From: Olavius algarvensis Delta 4 endosymbiont
GTDB taxonomy: Bacteria > Desulfobacterota > Desulfobacteria > Desulfobacterales > CAJINA01
Assembly (NCBI GenBank): GCA_905176665.1
Contig: CAJINA010000005.1
Coordinates: forward strand, 97,346-161,345
Direction: 5' to 3'
DNA: 64,000 nucleotides
Under the pieces are notes generated by a model that saw only the letters and a list, made by a program, of their open reading frames with translations, ran no database searches and was not told where the DNA came from. This document shows positions 61,125 to 64,000 of this stretch, one piece after another (positions within the stretch are counted from its first letter, which is position 1; each line of letters opens with the position of its first letter). A program made the translations under genes and the position numbers.

Positions 61125-62993
61125 ATGGACTCCGATGAGTTTAGGCGTAAAATCACAGCCATTATGAGTGCTGACGTTGTCGGCTACAGCAAACTCATGG
61201 GGGATAATGAAGCGGCCACTGTCAGGACTTTAGAGGCTTATAAAAACGTTATGGCTACCTTGATTGGTCAGCACCATGGCCGGGTTATCGATTCTACTGG
61301 TGATAATATGTTATCCGAGTTCGCCAGTGTTGTTGATGCGGTGCAATGTGCTGTAGCAATCCAAAAAGAGTTGAAGACCAGAAATACCGAACTACCGGAT
61401 AATCGTGCAATGCAGTTTCGTATCGGTATCAACCTTGGCGATGTGATTCAGGAGGGGGACAGAATATATGGAGACGGGGTCAACATTGCTGCACGGTTGG
61501 AGGCGCTCGCGGACCCTGGCGGAATATGCGTATCTAAAACTGCATTTGACCATATCGAGACCAAGTTACCTTTAGGCTATGAGTTTCTCGGTGAGAAGGA
61601 GGTTAAAAACATTGCAAAGCCGGTAGGGGCTTATCGTGTTTTAATGGAGCCAAGAGTCGTAATTGCAGATGCAAGAAAGAAAAAACCAGTTTTCTGGGCA
61701 CGAAAATCATTTTTTATACCTGTATTTGCGATCATTGTTGCAATTGCTGTTTTGGTTATAAGGCAGCCTGAATTGAACCAGCCATCTATTGAATCAGACT
61801 CCTTAAAACGGGGTCCCATTGACCTGCCAGATAAACCCTCGATAGCTGTTCTGCCCTTTGATAATCTAAGCGGTGACCCGGAGCAGGAATATTTTAGCGA
61901 CGGACTTACCGAAGATATTATCGCAGCGCTTAGCAGGGTTCCCAAGCTATTCGTAATTGCAAGAAACTCGACCTTTACCTACAAGGGAAAACCCGTGAAG
62001 GTTCAACAGGTAGGCAAGGAATTGGGTGTGAAGTACGTTTTAGAAGGGAGTGTAAAAAAATCTTCGGATAAGGTTAGAATAACAGCTCAATTGGTTGACA
62101 CAATCAATGGCCACCATTTATGGGCGAAACAATATGAACGAAACTTAGAGGACATATTTGCTATTCAGGACGAGATTACAAAAGAAATAATTACGGCAAT
62201 GCAGGTAAAGTTGACAGAGGGAGATCAAGCAAGAACGACGGCAAAGGGTACAGAAAACCTTGAGGTATATCTGCTGATTTTGAGGGCCAATAGCTATAAT
62301 AATAACAACCCAAATATTGAGAACAATGCTATGGCAAGAAAATTGGCCCAAAAAGCCATTGCGCTGGACCCAAAGTATGCCGTTGCCTATCAAGTGTTAG
62401 CCAGAACCCACCTCTATGATTTCTGGACAAACCTAAATAAGCCTCAAGAACAGACCATTGCTGAGGCTATAAGATTATTAGAAGACGCTATTTATCTGGA
62501 TAGCAGTTATGCCGAAGCCTATAGCATGCTGGCTTGGGCATGCACACAAAAAGGGGAAAACGAAAAAGCCGTTAAATTAGCCAATAAAGCTGTATCGCTT
62601 AATCCGAACTCAGCGGAAGCTCATTATCGATTGGGAAAGGTTCTTACTTTTACAAACAAACTGGAGGGGTCCATTTTAGAGTATAGATATGCGATACGAC
62701 TAAATCCCATACCACCGGGTAATTACCTCTGGAGTTTAGGATTATCGTATGCTGCAACGCAACAGTATGATGAGGCAATTAAATGGTGCGAAAAAGCAAT
62801 TCAACAAGAGCCGGACAATTTAATGGCCCGCGTAATGATAACAGCCATTTATAGTCGTGCAGGACAGGACGATAAAGCACGAGTTGAGGCCCAAGAAGTG
62901 CTTAGGATCAATCCCAGTTTTTCATTAGATAGATTTTCAAAGAGAGCCTCTCCTATACTCACAGAGGCATTGCGGAAGTCAGGACTAAAATAA
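61125..62993 (+). CDS. Class III adenylate/guanylate cyclase with TM, FlgO-like and TPR regions
   Basis: 622 residues, intact. Cyclase domain 1-175: ITAIMSADVVGYSKLM (D17) and RVIDSTGDNMLSEFAS (D60) carry the metal aspartates; RIGINLGDVIQEGDRIYGDGVNIAARLEALADPGG follows. A membrane helix at about 196-212 separates it from a TolB/FlgO-like domain (PDKPSIAVLPFDNLSGDPEQEYFSDGLTEDIIAAL; VKYVLEGSVKK) and TPRs from about 390 to the end (KAVSLNPNSAEAHYRLGKV). It is the intact relative of the broken gene on its left, transcribed divergently. The C-terminal part is probably periplasmic given the single helix, which is inference. Confidence 0.9.
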   Translation: MDSDEFRRKITAIMSADVVGYSKLMGDNEAATVRTLEAYKNVMATLIGQHHGRVIDSTGDNMLSEFASVVDAVQCAVAIQKELKTRNTELPDNRAMQFRIGINLGDVIQEGDRIYGDGVNIAARLEALADPGGICVSKTAFDHIETKLPLGYEFLGEKEVKNIAKPVGAYRVLMEPRVVIADARKKKPVFWARKSFFIPVFAIIVAIAVLVIRQPELNQPSIESDSLKRGPIDLPDKPSIAVLPFDNLSGDPEQEYFSDGLTEDIIAALSRVPKLFVIARNSTFTYKGKPVKVQQVGKELGVKYVLEGSVKKSSDKVRITAQLVDTINGHHLWAKQYERNLEDIFAIQDEITKEIITAMQVKLTEGDQARTTAKGTENLEVYLLILRANSYNNNNPNIENNAMARKLAQKAIALDPKYAVAYQVLARTHLYDFWTNLNKPQEQTIAEAIRLLEDAIYLDSSYAEAYSMLAWACTQKGENEKAVKLANKAVSLNPNSAEAHYRLGKVLTFTNKLEGSILEYRYAIRLNPIPPGNYLWSLGLSYAATQQYDEAIKWCEKAIQQEPDNLMARVMITAIYSRAGQDDKARVEAQEVLRINPSFSLDRFSKRASPILTEALRKSGLK

Positions 62994-63050
62994 CGATGTG
63001 GTTATGACCAAAATACAGATTTCTTGCCAACTTCCAAATATATCAGATAG

Positions 63051-63092
63051 CACAAAAACCTGGTGATATGAAATCAATATCTGAAGTTAGCG
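63051..63092 (+). repeat. Imperfect direct repeat flanking the cyclase gene, right copy
   Basis: CACAAAAACC ... TGATAT ... ATCTGAAGTTAGCG, about 60 bases after the cyclase stop; partner of the copy at 61024. Confidence 0.5.
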
Positions 63093-63159
63093 CCCCGGGA
63101 AGATTTGAGCATATCGCAATATTTTCTATATCTTGGGCACATAGCCGTATAAAATCTGG

Positions 63160-63192
63160 AAATAAGAATGCAGGGCCAGAACTGACCCTGCA
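63160..63192 (-). terminator. Terminator of the HU gene
   Basis: TGCAGGG (63169-63175) pairs with CCCTGCA (63186-63192) around a 10-base loop; on the minus strand the stem is followed by TTCTTATTTCC. Confidence 0.75.
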
Positions 63193-63221
63193 TAGCGGTA
63201 AATCTTATTATGGAAAAACGA

Positions 63222-63491
63222 TTATTTTACGGCTTCTTTCAAAGCTTTACCGGCAACAAACTTCGGCACCTTGCATGCCGCGATATTGATCTCTTGCCCT
63301 GTCTGAGGATTTCTACCCATACGAGCCTTCCTATCAGCTACCTTAAAGGTCCCGAACCCCACTAATGATACGGGCTCTCCATTCTCCAAAGCCGTGGTAA
63401 TGCTCGAGAGAACACACTCCACAACCGCCTGTGCATCTTTTTTAGTGTTTACTACCTTAGCAACCTCGTTGACCAAATCTGTTTTATTCAT
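63222..63491 (-). CDS. hup: HU family DNA-binding protein
   Basis: 89 residues from the ATG at 63491 with AAGGAG upstream; an earlier start adds residues that do not fit. It has [41 protein letters not shown] (the arm that intercalates DNA) and [14 protein letters not shown]. It forms a dimer that bends DNA and organises the nucleoid. Standard length with no insertion. Confidence 0.95.
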   Translation of the reverse strand: MNKTDLVNEVAKVVNTKKDAQAVVECVLSSITTALENGEPVSLVGFGTFKVADRKARMGRNPQTGQEINIAACKVPKFVAGKALKEAVK

Positions 63492-63605
63492 ACTTTTCTC
63501 CTTGTTTTGAACCGGCCACAATTTTAGTTCAGTAACTACAATATTCTTTAAAATCCATTGATAGCACAGAGCCGCGTATGTGCATATTCAAAGGTTAGAA
63601 AATAA

Positions 63606-63649
63606 GAAAGCGGGGCCCTTGCCGAACCTGCATGGGGCAGAGAGCTTTC
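63606..63649 (-). terminator. Candidate terminator of the KH-domain gene
   Basis: On the minus strand GAAAGC (63644-63649 inverted) pairs with GCTTTC and an inner GCCC with GGGC, followed by TTATTTTC. It separates the KH-domain gene from hup. Confidence 0.5.
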
Positions 63650-63673
63650 CTGCACACCTAATAATTAATTTTA

Positions 63674-63904
63674 CTATTCAACAATTTCCAAAACTGTACG
63701 CTTTTTTATCTTGGCAGAAGCAGCATTTAATATGGTTCGTGTGGCTTTAGCATTTCGGCCCTGTTTCCCTATTATCTTCCCAAGATCCTCTTTAGCCGCT
63801 TTAATCTCCAATACCGTGACCTGCTTGCCCTCTACTTCTGAAATAACTATTTGTTCAGGATGGTCAACCAATGCCTGAATTATGCGCTTGGTCAGCTCTT
63901 TCAA
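63674..63904 (-). CDS. khpA: KH-domain RNA-binding protein (KhpA/YlqC family)
   Basis: 76 residues from a TTG start (MKELTKRIIQALVDHPEQIVI). The KH fold is marked by the GxxG loop in DLGKIIGKQGRNAKATRTIL, with the family C-terminus KKRTVLEIVE. KhpA binds RNA, often as a partner of KhpB, and is usually encoded after rpsP. Upstream (63905-64000) I see no rpsP, only AT-rich sequence to the window end. The weak Shine-Dalgarno makes the start slightly uncertain. Confidence 0.88.
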   Translation of the reverse strand: MKELTKRIIQALVDHPEQIVISEVEGKQVTVLEIKAAKEDLGKIIGKQGRNAKATRTILNAASAKIKKRTVLEIVE

Positions 63905-64000
63905 AGCTATATATCCCTGGTCAGCAGTTAAGAATTAAAAAGCTCTATTGGTTCTGGGAAACTCACTATGGGGAGGATTCTTTCAGCCACAATAGAATAC

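Overview
The window reads as chromosomal DNA of a Desulfobacterota (former Deltaproteobacteria) anaerobe, most like the sulfate-reducing Desulfobacterales. The main evidence is a complete carbonyl branch of the Wood-Ljungdahl pathway in one run on the + strand: acsV (RACo), acsD, acsA/cooS, acsB, acsC, acsE. Supporting evidence is an acyl-CoA dehydrogenase with EtfBA, HDOD and PilZ signalling proteins, class III cyclases and several short inverted-repeat elements. I recognise no rRNA, no intact tRNA and no CRISPR array.

Layout. 1-6 kb (- strand): a class III cyclase/AAA/TPR regulator cut by the window edge, then a large HEAT-cNMP-PilZ protein. 6.5-8.5 kb (+): purH split into separate IMP cyclohydrolase and AICAR transformylase genes. 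8.7-13.5 kb (-): a signalling operon of a PilB/GspE-like ATPase, two HDOD proteins and a pentapeptide-repeat K+ channel. 13.7-17.8 kb: threonine aldolase, TrmO and RecD2. 17.9-30.7 kb (+): a CoA-transferase-GNAT fusion followed by the acs genes, closed by a strong terminator. 30.9-37.6 kb: a membrane rhodanese, a giant PEP/pyruvate-binding protein whose frame is split by one in-frame TAG, an atypical GAPDH and a small zinc-ribbon protein. 37.8-43.6 kb: an SLC13/RCK permease and acyl-CoA dehydrogenase-etfB-etfA. 43.8-52 kb: transporters, small regulators, a thioesterase and ksgA. 52-55.5 kb: a small putative DNA-binding protein and a PreP-type M16 protease. 55.5-64 kb: AT-richer accessory DNA with an attC-like site, an SRPBCC protein, two class III cyclase/FlgO/TPR genes (one split by an in-frame TAA), HU and a KH-domain protein.

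How the genes work together: AcsE transfers the methyl group between methyl-tetrahydrofolate and the corrinoid protein AcsCD. RACo (AcsV) reductively reactivates that corrinoid. AcsA and AcsB interconvert CO2, the methyl group and acetyl-CoA, and the neighbouring CoA-transferase could handle acetyl-CoA. The acyl-CoA dehydrogenase with EtfAB suggests use of acids or acyl-CoA compounds. The cyclases, the cNMP-binding PilZ protein, the HDOD proteins and RCK-containing transporters suggest heavy investment in nucleotide signalling and ion control.

Most notable for follow-up: two long genes each broken by a single in-frame stop inside conserved sequence (TAG at 34621, TAA at 59113); a lysine/alanine-rich tail of about 170 residues on AcsD; a hairpin that bridges the Shine-Dalgarno and start codon of the purH cyclohydrolase gene; an attC-like site; a MITE-like family with terminal inverted repeats in four copies; and a 47-residue membrane protein coupled to a BCCT transporter.
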